A stretch of DNA of 64,000 bases, from positions 149,858 to 213,857 of the forward strand of contig VMSW01000008.1 in NCBI GenBank assembly GCA_013791955.1. Reading direction: 5' to 3'. Every line of letters starts with the position of its first letter. Position 1 is the first letter of the stretch. Origin of the DNA: Propionicimonas sp. (lineage in GTDB: Bacteria > Actinomycetota > Actinomycetes > Propionibacteriales > Propionibacteriaceae). The notes under the pieces were generated by a model. It had not been told where the DNA came from, made no database searches, and saw only the letters and a list, made by a program, of their open reading frames with translations. The position numbers and the translations under genes were made by a program. Of the stretch, positions 7,769-16,676 are shown one piece after another.

Positions 7769-8911
7769 ATGCGTGCTCCTCGAATCATGTTGTCGGCCCT
7801 GATGGGGCTGGCTTTGCTGGCCCCTGGGACGTCGTCGGTGGCTGCTGCGGCGCCGATGCCAGCGGCGCCGCCCTCCGGCTTCAGCTACTCGGTCAACCAG
7901 GTGGCCGCTGGTCTCCAGATTCCCTGGGACGTGACCTGGATCGGCTCGATGATGCTGTTCGACGAGCGTCCCGGACGGCTGTGGACGCTGCGTCCCGGCG
8001 GCTCGCCGGTGCGGGTGAACCTGCCGCTGCCCAAGGTCTTCCAAAGCTCGGAGGCGGGCCTGCTGGGGCTGGTGGCCGATCCGCAGGCAACGTCCAACGG
8101 CTTCTTCTACACCTGCATGTCGGTGGCCAAATCCTCCGGGGCAGCCTCGGACGTCCAGGTGTGGAAATGGCGCCTGGTCGATGATGCGAATGCGGTGAAA
8201 GTGGCCACCCTGGTGAAGGGCATCCCGATCGGGTACGGACGCCACAACGGCTGTCGGCTGCTGTTCCGCTCGGCGCAGCTGCTCTACATCGCCACCGGGG
8301 ACGCCGCCAAGGGCACTAACCCGCAGAACCTGAAATCGCTGGGTGGCAAGGTGTTGCGCATCCGCAGCGATGGCAGCATTCCTAAGACCAACCCGTTCTA
8401 CAAGAGGGGCGGCAACGCTCGGTTGGTGTGGAGCTTCGGGCATCGCAACCTGCAGGGTCTGGCGAAGCGTCCCGGCACCAGCGAGCTGTGGACCGCCGAG
8501 CACGGGCCCAGCCGGGACGACGAAATCAACCGCATCTTCAAGGGACGCAACTACGGCTGGTCGCCGACCCCGGGCTACAACGAGAAGCGCTCGATGACCG
8601 ATCGGTCGCGCTTCCCGCGTGCGGTGAAAGCTCGTTGGCGCTCTGGCTACCCAACCGTGGCCACTAGCGGTGCGGCCTTCCTCAGTGGTGCCCAATGGGG
8701 ACGATGGAACGGCTCGCTCGTTGTTGCCGAGTTGAAGGGCCAAGGCATCTTGGTGTTCAAGGTCTCCAAGGCAGGCAAGCTCACCAAGACCGGAGAGATC
8801 GCCACCAGCTACGGACGGATTCGTACCGTCAGGCAAGGCCCCGATGGCGCTCTGTACTTCACCACCTCCAACGGCACCGACGACGGCATTTATCGCCTAG
8901 TGCTGTCCTGA
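7769..8911 (+). CDS. secreted PQQ-type sugar dehydrogenase (GSDH family)
   Basis: A 380-aa exported protein. The signal peptide has a short basic start and a hydrophobic core (residues 8-20), with cleavage likely after AAAAPMPAA. The mature part is a six-bladed propeller of the glucose/sorbosone dehydrogenase family (soluble aldose dehydrogenases, YliI-like). Supporting motifs are IPWDVTW, GLLGLVADP, RHNGCRLLF (catalytic-type His), GGKVLRIRSDGSIP, FGHRNLQGLA, the TAEHGPSRDDEIN calcium/PQQ region and GRNYGWSP. GGAGGTG lies 7-13 nt before ATG. It follows the GH1-symporter pair by 108 nt with no terminator seen, so it may oxidise aldoses outside the membrane as part of the same sugar programme. 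Dependence on PQQ is from family; no PQQ synthesis genes are in the window. Confidence 0.82.
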   Translation: MRAPRIMLSALMGLALLAPGTSSVAAAAPMPAAPPSGFSYSVNQVAAGLQIPWDVTWIGSMMLFDERPGRLWTLRPGGSPVRVNLPLPKVFQSSEAGLLGLVADPQATSNGFFYTCMSVAKSSGAASDVQVWKWRLVDDANAVKVATLVKGIPIGYGRHNGCRLLFRSAQLLYIATGDAAKGTNPQNLKSLGGKVLRIRSDGSIPKTNPFYKRGGNARLVWSFGHRNLQGLAKRPGTSELWTAEHGPSRDDEINRIFKGRNYGWSPTPGYNEKRSMTDRSRFPRAVKARWRSGYPTVATSGAAFLSGAQWGRWNGSLVVAELKGQGILVFKVSKAGKLTKTGEIATSYGRIRTVRQGPDGALYFTTSNGTDDGIYRLVLS

Positions 8912-8942
8912 CCCTGGGGCGGGTCCTTGAGCCCCACCAGCA

Positions 8943-8968
8943 CCCTGAGCTTGTCGAAGGGTCGGCCC
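8943..8968. repeat. single unit of dispersed repeat family A
   Basis: One core (CCTGAGCTTGTCGAAGGGTCGG) lies just downstream of the sugar dehydrogenase gene and directly beside the unrelated repeat family B element at 8978. Confidence 0.75.
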
Positions 8969-8977
8969 ACTGCTCGT

Positions 8978-9057
8978 GGGGACGGTTCCAATGCGCTGCT
9001 CATGGGGACAGACCCGTACGGAACCGTCCCCGTGAGCTGCGCGGAGGAACCGTCCCC
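8978..9057. repeat. REP-like palindromic repeat family B, copy 1
   Basis: GGGGACGGTTCC at 8978-8989 faces inverted copies GGAACCGTCCCC at 9020-9031 and 9046-9057, with a GGGGACAGAC box between. Such GGGGACGG-type inverted repeats resemble REP elements mobilised by IS200-like RAYT transposases, but no such gene is in the window. Other copies lie at 33444-33499 and 34153-34191. Confidence 0.8.
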
Positions 9058-9099
9058 GTGAGCAGGCGCGGCTAGAATCCCGGGCGAAGGGGGTCGAAG

Positions 9100-9684
9100 A
9101 TGCCGAAGATCGTGGATTACGCCAAGCGGAGGGTCGAGATTGTCGACGCGCTGCTCGAGCTGATCGCCCAAGACGGCATGGGCGCGGCCACCTCCCGGGC
9201 GCTGGCCAGTCATTTGGGGGTATCCAATGGGGCACTTTGGCGCTACTTCAAAGGCAAGGACGATCTGCTCGCGGCGACCTATCAAACCGTGCTCGACAAG
9301 TCGAACCTGCGGGTCGCGCGGGCGATCGCGGGACGCACTGGGGTCGATGCCGTCCTGGCCATGATGGAGACCTTCTTCCCGCTTACCGCTGAGCTCCAGG
9401 ACGAGGCCAAGGTGGTGCTGGCCTTCTGGGGCGTCGCGGCGATGAACTCGACCCAAGCCAGCCACGGCAACCCCGAAATGGTGGAGTGGTCTGACGAGTT
9501 CGCGATCCTGCTGAAAGAGGGCATCGAGGCTGGCGAGTTGCGACCGGACACCCCGGCCGATGCCCTGGGCAACATCTTGATGAGCGTGGGCACCAATGCC
9601 CAGGTTGACTATGTCTTCCGGGGCGATGACGGCGCGGCTCGGCTGGCTGAAGTCCGCCAGCTGATCGACTCCTTCCGCGCCTGA
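9100..9684 (+). CDS. TetR-family transcriptional regulator
   Basis: A 194-aa DNA-binding regulator. The N-terminal helix-turn-helix spans about residues 10-55, with a recognition region SRALASHLGVSNGALWRYFKG-like in the TetR/BetI manner. The rest is an all-helical ligand and dimer domain with no assignable ligand pocket. The ATG is preceded by GAAGGGGG, and a possible -10 (TAGAAT, 9073-9078) lies just upstream beside repeat family B. It is transcribed in the same direction as the amine/ETF genes that start at 9867, which makes it the obvious candidate regulator of that module. An inverted repeat at 9759-9782 lies between them. Activator or repressor role cannot be told. Confidence 0.88.
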   Translation: MPKIVDYAKRRVEIVDALLELIAQDGMGAATSRALASHLGVSNGALWRYFKGKDDLLAATYQTVLDKSNLRVARAIAGRTGVDAVLAMMETFFPLTAELQDEAKVVLAFWGVAAMNSTQASHGNPEMVEWSDEFAILLKEGIEAGELRPDTPADALGNILMSVGTNAQVDYVFRGDDGAARLAEVRQLIDSFRA

Positions 9685-9758
9685 GGGCCACCTCCGCTGC
9701 GGTGGTCAGCGGGCCGCCGCCGTGAGCGGTGACTCCCAGGAAGCCGAAACAAGACCGA

Positions 9759-9782
9759 TACACAGGCGAAACCGTTTGTGTA
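9759..9782. promoter_or_regulatory. candidate TetR operator upstream of the amine/ETF module
   Basis: TACACA and TGTGTA form a perfect 6-bp inverted repeat with a 12-nt centre that itself contains AAAC/GTTT. It lies in the 182-bp gap between the TetR gene and the cyclodeaminase-like gene. Position fits an operator; no biochemical evidence is visible. Confidence 0.35.
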
Positions 9783-9866
9783 CGCGCGCTCATTAACGTT
9801 GCCTCTACTAGATCGAGATCCGGCGTCGCATCCGATCGCTCACCAGTACTGAAAGAGGAGGCAGTC

Positions 9867-11000
9867 ATGTCGGACACCGAGATTTCGTTCCTGTACCTCA
9901 GCGAACCGGACGCGATCGCGGCCGGCGTCACTGAGATGGCCGGCTGTGTTGAGGCGATGGACGAGACGCTGCAGCTGTTGCAGAAGGGCGACTACCGAAT
10001 GGCTGGCAACGAGGGCAACTCGCACGGCGCCATGATGCTGTTCCCCGAGACTTCGGAGTTTCCGAACATGCCCATCGACGGCGTCGACCGCCGCTTCATG
10101 GCGATGCCGGCCTACCTTGGCGGCAGCTTCGATAACGCCGGAGTGAAGTGGTACGGCTCCAACATCGAAAACCGCGAGAAGGGCCAGCCGCGCTCGATCC
10201 TGACCTTCATCCTCAACGACAAAGACACCGGCGCCCCGAAGATGTTCATGTCGGCCAACCTGCTCAGCGCCTACCGCACTGGTGCCGTCCCCGGCGTTGG
10301 CGCGAAGTACCTGGCCAAGCCCGATTCCGAAGTGGTCTCCATCATCGGCCCCGGCGTCATGGGCAAGACCGGCTTAGAGGCCTACAACGCCGTCCTGCCG
10401 ATCAAGAAGGCTCAGGTTTACGGACGCCGCCGCGTCACCAGCGAGGCTTTCAAAGAGTGGGCCGCTGAGCGCCTGCCGCACATCGAAATCGTCATCTGCG
10501 ACACCATGGAAGAGTCGGTGCGTGGCGCCGACATCATTCACTCCGGCGTCTCCGGCGAGGTGAATCCGGCCACCTACCCGCTGGTGAAGACCGAGTGGCT
10601 CAAGCCCGGCGCCTTCATCTGCGCGGTCGCCAACCTCAAGCTGGAAGACGAGCTGCTGATGGCGCCCGAAACCGGCCTGTTCATCGACAACGTCGGCATG
10701 TACTTCGACTGGCAAGAAGAGTTCGGCTACCCGGCTTATGAGACCACCACCGGCATCATCGGCACCCGCTTCGTCGACATGATTCACGACAAGTTGATTC
10801 CGGCCGAGAAGGTCATCAACATCGGTGACGTGCCGCTGGGTCGCAAGCCCGGTCGGGTCAGCGATGACCAGTTCATCGTGTTCAGCGTCGGCGGCATGCC
10901 GATCGAGGACGTTGCCTGGGCCACTGTGATTTACCGCAATGCCTTGGAGAAGGGCATCGGGGTGAAGCTCCCGCTGTGGAGCACCCCGGTGATGGCCTGA
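9867..11000 (+). CDS. ornithine cyclodeaminase/mu-crystallin family protein (tyramine-oxidase-B-like)
   Basis: A 377-aa cytosolic protein of the OCD/mu-crystallin fold. The NAD(P)-binding Rossmann motif GPGVMG is near residues 157-162, the conserved Lys is in GVKWYGSN, and a LSAYRTGAVPGVGAKYLA helix precedes the nucleotide domain. Members act on amino acids or imines using NAD(P), either as lyase or as ketimine reductase. I recall close relatives being labelled tyramine oxidase subunit B in databases; that name is from memory and unproven. A frame-open extension exists upstream to 9729, but AAAGAGGAGG at 9852-9861 fixes the start at 9867. It is first in the FAD dehydrogenase/EtfD/EtfBA cluster, with a hairpin at 11015-11053 between it and the next gene. 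It may recycle or remove an imine product of the FAD enzyme. Confidence 0.75.
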   Translation: MSDTEISFLYLSEPDAIAAGVTEMAGCVEAMDETLQLLQKGDYRMAGNEGNSHGAMMLFPETSEFPNMPIDGVDRRFMAMPAYLGGSFDNAGVKWYGSNIENREKGQPRSILTFILNDKDTGAPKMFMSANLLSAYRTGAVPGVGAKYLAKPDSEVVSIIGPGVMGKTGLEAYNAVLPIKKAQVYGRRRVTSEAFKEWAAERLPHIEIVICDTMEESVRGADIIHSGVSGEVNPATYPLVKTEWLKPGAFICAVANLKLEDELLMAPETGLFIDNVGMYFDWQEEFGYPAYETTTGIIGTRFVDMIHDKLIPAEKVINIGDVPLGRKPGRVSDDQFIVFSVGGMPIEDVAWATVIYRNALEKGIGVKLPLWSTPVMA

Positions 11001-11014
11001 TCAACCCAGACCCT

Positions 11015-11053
11015 GGACGGGCGCTGCTGCAGCACTGAGCGCAGCGCCCGTCC
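11015..11053 (+). terminator. intercistronic hairpin (attenuator or processing site)
   Basis: A perfect 13-bp GC-rich stem (11015-11027 with 11041-11053) and 13-nt loop lies 14 nt after the cyclodeaminase-like gene and 36 nt before the FAD enzyme. It may partly terminate transcription or stabilise the 3' end of the first message, giving more of the first protein than of the rest. Confidence 0.6.
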
Positions 11054-11089
11054 GGCTACACCACTCAGGCCGAGAAAGGCTATTTACCC

Positions 11090-12268
11090 ATGAGCAAAGT
11101 TGTGATCATTGGCGGCGGCATCATCGGTGCCACCACCGCCTACGCCCTGTTGGGCAAGGGCATCACCGACATCACCATCTTGGAGCGCGACACCGTCGGC
11201 TCCGGCGGCACCGGCAAAACTGCCGGCATCATCCGCTGCCACTACGGCGTCACTTCGATCTGTGCGCTGGCCCTTTACAGCCTCGACTTCTTCGAGAACG
11301 CCAAGGAGCTGATCGGCACCGATATTGAGTTCGAGCAGGTCGGCTACCTGGTCGGTATCGGGGCCGAAAACCTCGAACCCTTCCGGGCGAGCCTGGCCAA
11401 CCAGCGCAGCATCGGGGTCGAGACCGAAGAGATCACCCCGGCTGCTGCCAAGGAGCTTTGGCCGACTGCGAACGTGGACGACTTCGCCACCTTCTGCCTG
11501 GAGCCGCGCGGCGGCTACGGCGACGGCTACGCCACCGTCCAGGGATTGGCCGCCTACCTGCGCACCCAGGGGGTGGCGATCAAGCAGGGTGCCAAGGTGG
11601 CCGAATTGATCGCCGCCGAGGGCAAGGTCAGTGGGGTCAAGCTGGTTAACGGCGAAATCGTCGAAGCCGATGTGGTGGTGGTGGCCGCTGGCGCCTGGTC
11701 GGTGCCGCTGCTGGCCCCGCTGGGCATCGACTTGCCGATCACCCCACAGTTCGTCCAGGAGGTCGTAATCGACCCGGCCATGGAACTGGGCACCCCACCG
11801 GTGTTCTCCGATCTGGTGAGCATGCAGTACGTCCACCTGCGCGGCCCCGAGCTGCTGTTCGGCAATAGCGACGGCTCTTCGGTTACCCCGATCACCGATC
11901 CGGACGTTTACCCGAACCACGCCAGCAACGAGGCGATTGAGCGGACCGCTGAGAAGGCGATCAACCGCTTCCCTGGAATCGAGGATCCGGGCGTCTCGAC
12001 CACCACCACCGGTCAGGTCGATTCCACCCCCGACAACAACGCGATCATTTCGGCCACCGATATTTCCGGGCTGTTCGTCGCGGCGGGCATGTCGGGGCAC
12101 GGCTTCAAGATCTCGCCCGGAGTTGGCCGGCTGATGGCCGACATCATCGTCGAGGGGGAGTCCACGATTCCGAACGTCAAGGCTTCGGATTTCCGGCTCA
12201 GCCGTTTCGCCGAGGGCGATCTGCTGCTCAGCCCGTACCCCTACGTCGGCGCGGTCGGCATTCGCTGA
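11090..12268 (+). CDS. FAD-dependent amine/amino-acid dehydrogenase (DAO family)
   Basis: A 392-aa flavoprotein of the D-amino-acid oxidase/sarcosine oxidase/glycine oxidase superfamily. The FAD ADP-binding motif VIIGGGIIGATTAYALLGKG (GxGxxG) begins at residue 5, followed by the ATG/GGTG-type loop (SGGTGKTAGIIR). A second FAD-contacting block (VVVVAAGAWS) is near residue 200, and the C-terminal FAD motif GLFVAAGMSGHGFKISPGVGRLMAD is present. No signal peptide. GAGAAAGG lies about 10 nt before ATG. Because EtfD, EtfB and EtfA follow directly, the natural electron acceptor is probably ETF rather than O2, as for dimethylglycine and sarcosine dehydrogenases. Substrate is unknown: an amine or N-substituted amino acid is the best guess. 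Confidence 0.82.
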   Translation: MSKVVIIGGGIIGATTAYALLGKGITDITILERDTVGSGGTGKTAGIIRCHYGVTSICALALYSLDFFENAKELIGTDIEFEQVGYLVGIGAENLEPFRASLANQRSIGVETEEITPAAAKELWPTANVDDFATFCLEPRGGYGDGYATVQGLAAYLRTQGVAIKQGAKVAELIAAEGKVSGVKLVNGEIVEADVVVVAAGAWSVPLLAPLGIDLPITPQFVQEVVIDPAMELGTPPVFSDLVSMQYVHLRGPELLFGNSDGSSVTPITDPDVYPNHASNEAIERTAEKAINRFPGIEDPGVSTTTTGQVDSTPDNNAIISATDISGLFVAAGMSGHGFKISPGVGRLMADIIVEGESTIPNVKASDFRLSRFAEGDLLLSPYPYVGAVGIR

Positions 12269-12276
12269 TGCTGATC

Positions 12277-12345
12277 GTCGAAGGGTCGGCCGGCTGAAGA
12301 CTTCGACAGGCTCAGCCACTGAGTTCCCTGAGCCTGTCGAAGGGT
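12277..12345. repeat. dispersed repeat family A inside the ETF operon
   Basis: One decayed and two good cores (CTTCGACAGGCTCAG and its reverse complement) fill the 125-nt gap between the FAD enzyme and the EtfD-like gene. The two good units are inverted and could form a hairpin in the mRNA. The only SD nearby (GGAGGTG) is outside the repeat. Confidence 0.8.
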
Positions 12346-12393
12346 CAAACCTAGTCAACCAGTGTTAGTCGAATCAGAGGAGGTGAGTCAGTC

Positions 12394-14583
12394 ATGAAGG
12401 TACTGCTCTTCGTGATCGCAGTCGCGGTCAGCATTGCGGCGGTGGCGTTGTTCGTTCGGGGCGCGCTCACCCTCTACCGGCTGATCGGCGCCGGTCAGCC
12501 CAGCCCGGGCCGCCTCGGCCCGGTCGGCAAGCGGCTGGGCAATATGGTCACCGAGATCCTCAGCCACCGACGTTTCCGGGCTCGGCCGCTGGTCAAGGCC
12601 GCCCACTGGGTGGTGATGGTCTCCTTCATTCTGTTGGTGCCGACCCTGGCCATCGCCTACGCCCAGGTGCTCGATCCGTACGCCGAACTGCCGATCATCG
12701 GCGGCTGGCCGGTCTGGCAATGGCTGTTGGAGCTCTTCTCCGTCGGCGGCTTGGTCGCGATCGTGGTGCTGTTCACCGTCCGGTTGCGGCACCCCAGCGA
12801 ACCTGAGGATGCCGCGGGAGCCCGCGATTGGCGCAGCCGGTTTTTCGGCTCCACCCGTTGGCAGGGCTACTTCGTTGAGGCGGTGATCGCCGCGGTGCTG
12901 GTGTGCGTGCTGGTGATGCACGTCCTCACTTCAGCGGTGTTGGCCCGCTACCCCGAAACGGCCGAAGCTGGCAGCTGGGTGCACTACCCGCTCACCTTCT
13001 GGGTGGGTCAGCTTTTCTGGAGCCTGCCGCCGGTGGCCCTGGAAATCGGCATCGTAGTGGCCGCCACCTTCAAGATCCTGGTGTCGATGGTCTGGCTCGG
13101 CGTGGTGGGCTACGCCACCACCATGAGCGTGGCGTGGCACCGCTTTCTGGGCGTGCTGAACGTCTACGCCCGCCGGGAGACCGATGGCACCCCGGCACTG
13201 GGGGCGGCTGCGCCGATGCTGGTGGACGGCAAAGCTTTCGACATTCGCGACCTCGACGACCTCGACGAGGATGCGACCTTCGGGGTGGGCAAGATCGAGG
13301 AGTTCGGCTGGAAGTCGCTGCTCGATTTCGCCTCCTGCACCGAATGTGGACGCTGCCAGGATCTCTGCCCAGCCTGGAACACCGGCAAGCCGCTCTCACC
13401 GAAGTTGTTCACCCTGGCCCTGCGCGATCAGGCCGCCGGGATGGAGCACAGTCTCGACATCTTCGCCGCGCTGAAATCCGCTGGCGCGGCTGGCGAGTTG
13501 GCGGCTCCTACCCGGGATGCCGACCTGGTCGGCGGCGTGATCAGCCCGGACGTGCTGTGGAGCTGCACTACCTGCGGGGCCTGCGTCGACCAGTGCCCAG
13601 TCGACATCGAGCATGTCGATCACATCATCGATCTGCGCCGCCACGAGGTGATGGTGAAATCGGAGTTCCCCGAGGAGTTCAACGGCCTGTTCGGCAATCT
13701 GGAAACCAAGGGAAACCCGTGGGGTTTGCCGCCGCGCGACCGGATGGATTGGGCCAAGGGGCTCGACTTCGACGTCCCGGTGCTCGGCACCGATGTGACC
13801 AGCGCGGACGAGGTTGATCACGTGTTGTGGGTCGGCTGCGCCGGCGCCTACGACGAAAAGGGCAAGAAGACGACCCGGGCGGTCGCCGAGTTGTTGCACC
13901 TGGCTGGCGTGAAGTTCGCCGTGCTGGGGCAGGCCGAAACCTGTTGCGGTGATTCAGCACGCCGGGCCGGTAATGAGGCTACCTATCAGGGCCTGGCTAC
14001 CGAAAACATCGAGACCTTCGCCAGCTACGGCGTGGAGAAGGTGGTGGTGACCTGCGCCCACTGCCTGAACTCGATTGGCCGCGAATACGGCCAACTGGGC
14101 GCGGACTACCGCGTCGAGCATCACACCCAAGTACTGAACCGACTGATCCGCGACGGACGGCTGAACGTGGTCGCCCCTCCCGAGGATGAGCGGCGCCAGA
14201 TCACTTACCACGACCCCTGCTACCTCGGCCGACACAACGGCGAATACGACGCTCCCCGCGAACTGCTGGCCTCGTTGCCTGAGGCCGAACTCGTCGAGAT
14301 GGAGCACAGCGGTTCGTCCAGCATGTGCTGCGGTGGCGGTGGGGCGCGAATGTGGACTGAAGAATCCATCGGCACCCGAATCAACTCCGCCCGCATGGAC
14401 GAGGCCGAGGCCACTGGTGCCGCCACGGTGGCTACGGCCTGCCCGTTCTGCGCCATCATGCTCGGCGATGCCGCAGCCAGCAGAGACCAAGCGCCAGCGG
14501 TCACCGATGTGGCCCACCTGGTGCTGGCCGGCGTCAAGCGCGGCCTGACGAACCCGACCAACGAAGCTGAAACGGAGTCCTGA
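12394..14583 (+). CDS. EtfD-like membrane Fe-S protein (ETF:quinone oxidoreductase analogue)
   Basis: A 729-aa protein. The N-terminal 270 residues hold about five to six membrane helices like the cytochrome-b type NarI domain. Then come two [4Fe-4S] motifs, CTECGRCQDLCP from residue 315 and CTTCGACVDQCPVD from residue 391, and two cysteine-rich CCG domains (CCGDSARR near 525; HDPCYLGRHN and MCCGGGG near 610-650). This is the architecture of mycobacterial EtfD (Rv0338c type), which passes electrons from EtfAB to menaquinone in organisms lacking classical ETF-QO. GGAGGTG precedes ATG. It ends 1 nt before etfB, so it is certainly in the same transcript. Heterodisulfide-reductase-like proteins share the CCG part, but the ETF genes next door favour the EtfD role. 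Confidence 0.87.
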   Translation: MKVLLFVIAVAVSIAAVALFVRGALTLYRLIGAGQPSPGRLGPVGKRLGNMVTEILSHRRFRARPLVKAAHWVVMVSFILLVPTLAIAYAQVLDPYAELPIIGGWPVWQWLLELFSVGGLVAIVVLFTVRLRHPSEPEDAAGARDWRSRFFGSTRWQGYFVEAVIAAVLVCVLVMHVLTSAVLARYPETAEAGSWVHYPLTFWVGQLFWSLPPVALEIGIVVAATFKILVSMVWLGVVGYATTMSVAWHRFLGVLNVYARRETDGTPALGAAAPMLVDGKAFDIRDLDDLDEDATFGVGKIEEFGWKSLLDFASCTECGRCQDLCPAWNTGKPLSPKLFTLALRDQAAGMEHSLDIFAALKSAGAAGELAAPTRDADLVGGVISPDVLWSCTTCGACVDQCPVDIEHVDHIIDLRRHEVMVKSEFPEEFNGLFGNLETKGNPWGLPPRDRMDWAKGLDFDVPVLGTDVTSADEVDHVLWVGCAGAYDEKGKKTTRAVAELLHLAGVKFAVLGQAETCCGDSARRAGNEATYQGLATENIETFASYGVEKVVVTCAHCLNSIGREYGQLGADYRVEHHTQVLNRLIRDGRLNVVAPPEDERRQITYHDPCYLGRHNGEYDAPRELLASLPEAELVEMEHSGSSSMCCGGGGARMWTEESIGTRINSARMDEAEATGAATVATACPFCAIMLGDAAASRDQAPAVTDVAHLVLAGVKRGLTNPTNEAETES

Positions 14584-14584
14584 G

Positions 14585-15364
14585 ATGCGAATCATCGCGC
14601 TGGTGAAGTACGTGCCCGATTCCGGCGATGAGGTCGGCTTCGAAGCCGACCTTTCGCTGGGACGGGTTGGGCCCTCCAGTCGGCTCTCCGAACTCGACGA
14701 GTATGCGGTCGAGCAGGCGCTGCGGTTGCGCACCGAACTGGCTGGGGCGACCCTCACTGTGCTGAGCGTCGGCCCGGCTGAGGCTGAAAGCGCGCTGCGC
14801 AAGGCCCTCCAGATGGGTGCTGATGACGCGGTGCTGGTCACCGATGAGGCAATCGCTGGCAGTGACGTCTTTGGCACCGCCACGGTGCTGAGCGCCGCGA
14901 TCCGCAGCCTCGAAGGCGGGCTGGTGGTTGCCGGAATGAGCTCCACCGATGCCGGCCTTGGGGTGGTGCCTGCGCTGCTGGCCGATTCGCTTTGCTGGCC
15001 GCTGCTCAGCCAAGCCGCTGCAGTGAGCGTTGAAGCTGGGCTGGCAAAAATCGCCCGGGTTGATGAGACCGGTTCCCGGGTAGTTGAGGCCGCCCTGCCC
15101 GCAGTGGTGAGCGTGACCGACCAATCCGGCGAGCCGCGCTACCCGTCCTTCAAAGATGTCCTGGCCGCTAAGAAGAAGTCGGTCGCCACGCTGACGCTGG
15201 CCGACCTGGGGGTGGACGCGAGTGCGGTGGGCGTGGGTTCAGCCCGGGTGGAGGTGCTGGCGGTGGGCCGCAATCCCGATCGCGCCGCTGGCCGAGTGAT
15301 CGTCGATGTTGATGGCAGCAGCGTGGACGAAATCGTTGACTTCCTAGCCGCAGCGACCAAGTGA
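14585..15364 (+). CDS. etfB: electron transfer flavoprotein beta subunit
   Basis: A 259-aa ETF beta subunit (FixA family), which binds AMP and docks the dehydrogenase partner through a recognition loop. Seen are the N-terminal [10 protein letters not shown], the [14 protein letters not shown] helix, the [25 protein letters not shown] block and the ETF-beta signature-like region around residues 120-170 ending in [26 protein letters not shown]. It starts 1 nt after the EtfD-like stop and is followed by etfA after 10 nt. With etfA it forms the soluble FAD carrier that takes electrons from the neighbouring FAD dehydrogenase and hands them to the EtfD-like protein. Confidence 0.94.
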   Translation: MRIIALVKYVPDSGDEVGFEADLSLGRVGPSSRLSELDEYAVEQALRLRTELAGATLTVLSVGPAEAESALRKALQMGADDAVLVTDEAIAGSDVFGTATVLSAAIRSLEGGLVVAGMSSTDAGLGVVPALLADSLCWPLLSQAAAVSVEAGLAKIARVDETGSRVVEAALPAVVSVTDQSGEPRYPSFKDVLAAKKKSVATLTLADLGVDASAVGVGSARVEVLAVGRNPDRAAGRVIVDVDGSSVDEIVDFLAAATK

Positions 15365-15374
15365 GGAGCCCGAA

Positions 15375-16322
15375 ATGAGCGAAAACGTAGTCGTCCTAGT
15401 TGGGGCCAATGCCGAAGTGCTGGACGCATCGACGGCCGAGCTGTTGACGCTGGCTGGTCAGCTTGGCCGTCCGGTAGCGGTGGTGGCCGGGGAGGCGCCG
15501 CAGGCGCTGGTTGCTGAGCTGGGTCGCTTCGGCGCTGCCGAAGTGCACCTGGTCAGCTGCCCGCAGCTGAGCGACAGCCTGGTGCTGGCCAAAGCCGCCC
15601 TGTTGGCTGACCGCGCCGTAGCCGCCCACGCAAAAGTCATTCTGGTGGCCTCCGGTCTGGAAGGTAACGAGGTGGCTGGCCTGGTGGCAGCCAAGCTCAG
15701 CGCCGGGCTGATCACCGACGTGGTGACGGCTCGCTTTGAAACTGCTGAACTGGTTGCCGACAAGGTGGTTTGGGCCGGCAAGTACACCGTGACCGCGAAA
15801 GTGCTGACCGAGGTGGCAGTGCTGACAGTGAAGCCGAACAGCTGCGTGCCCCTGATCGCTGAGGTTGAGGCGGAGGTGCGGCAGGCACGCTTTGATTTCG
15901 AACCGGTCGCTCCCGTGGCCCGAGTAATCTCCGCCGAGCCGACCGCCGCCACCAAGCGGCCCAAACTGGTGGAAGCGAATGTCGTGGTATCCGGGGGACG
16001 TGGCACCGATGGCGACTTCGCCCCGGTGGAGGCACTGGCCGACGCACTTGGCGGGGCGGTTGGCGGTTCGCGCGCCGCAGTCGATGCGGGCTATGTGCCC
16101 CAGACTTTGCAGGTTGGTCAGACCGGCAAGTCGGTCTCGCCAGATCTCTATGTCGCCCTGGGTATCTCCGGTGCGATCCAGCACATCGCTGGCATGCGCA
16201 CCGCCCGCCGCATCTTGGCGGTGAACAGTGACCCAGAGGCGCCGATCCATCGCCTGGCTGACCTGAGCGTGGTGGGGGACTTGAAGACGATCGTCCCAGC
16301 AGTGGTGGCGCGTTTGGGGTAG
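15375..16322 (+). CDS. etfA: electron transfer flavoprotein alpha subunit
   Basis: A 315-aa ETF alpha subunit (FixB family). The C-terminal FAD domain is intact: [16 protein letters not shown] begins near residue 206, followed by [11 protein letters not shown], the [19 protein letters not shown] loop and the terminal signature [26 protein letters not shown] sits a few bases before ATG, spaced 10 nt from etfB. It is the last gene of the tight cluster; the APC permease follows after 350 nt with its own structured leader. Electron-bifurcating ETFs carry an extra FAD site in EtfB; nothing in the context (no Bcd or FixX/FixC) points to bifurcation. Confidence 0.94.
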   Translation: MSENVVVLVGANAEVLDASTAELLTLAGQLGRPVAVVAGEAPQALVAELGRFGAAEVHLVSCPQLSDSLVLAKAALLADRAVAAHAKVILVASGLEGNEVAGLVAAKLSAGLITDVVTARFETAELVADKVVWAGKYTVTAKVLTEVAVLTVKPNSCVPLIAEVEAEVRQARFDFEPVAPVARVISAEPTAATKRPKLVEANVVVSGGRGTDGDFAPVEALADALGGAVGGSRAAVDAGYVPQTLQVGQTGKSVSPDLYVALGISGAIQHIAGMRTARRILAVNSDPEAPIHRLADLSVVGDLKTIVPAVVARLG

Positions 16323-16511
16323 CGGGCGACAACTTGATACGTCGCACCATTTACCGCTGGATGGGAATGGTGCAACGGGGCGCGAGCAATTCTGAATTGA
16401 GTTGTTCGGCAGTTGTTGATGCCTAAGACGGGAGCCTTGCGAAATTGCGCTGCGTTCGCGGTTGCCGAACATTGTTCTCCATCCTGATTGGCCGGGCTGC
16501 TGGCCGGTTTC

Positions 16512-16676
16512 AGGCCGTCCGGCCTAGTCGCTGAGCGGGAGCTCAGGTGTCCGTGGTGTCCGAGCTGGGTCAATGATCTTCAGGGAGAAACTAGGGCGCG
16601 CTGCCCCGGATGGCATTGCGTAAACACCGGAACACTGACTCAGTCCTGTAACAAGCGAGAGACCCAAGCGCAATGC
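16512..16676 (+). promoter_or_regulatory. structured 5' leader of the APC permease gene
   Basis: The 350-bp gap between etfA and the permease holds no gene but several hairpins: AGGCC-GTCC-GGCCT (16512-16525), CTGAGC-GGGA-GCTCAG (16531-16546), a GGGC/GCCC stem near 16594-16606, the palindrome ACTGACTCAGT (16634-16644), and a closing 8-bp stem GCATTGCG/CGCAATGC (16613-16620 with 16669-16676) that would bury the first ATG at 16673. It does not match a riboswitch class I can name. Confidence 0.4.

Noticed and set aside
6569..8836. A 755-codon open frame on the minus strand.
   Set aside because: Antisense to the GPH symporter and the sugar dehydrogenase, which both have clear family motifs and ribosome sites; the minus frame is Arg/His/Gln-rich with no motif.
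16561..16676. Guanidine-I (ykkC) riboswitch upstream of the permease.
   Set aside because: ACTAGGG and CGAGAGA appear but the other conserved blocks and their order are missing.
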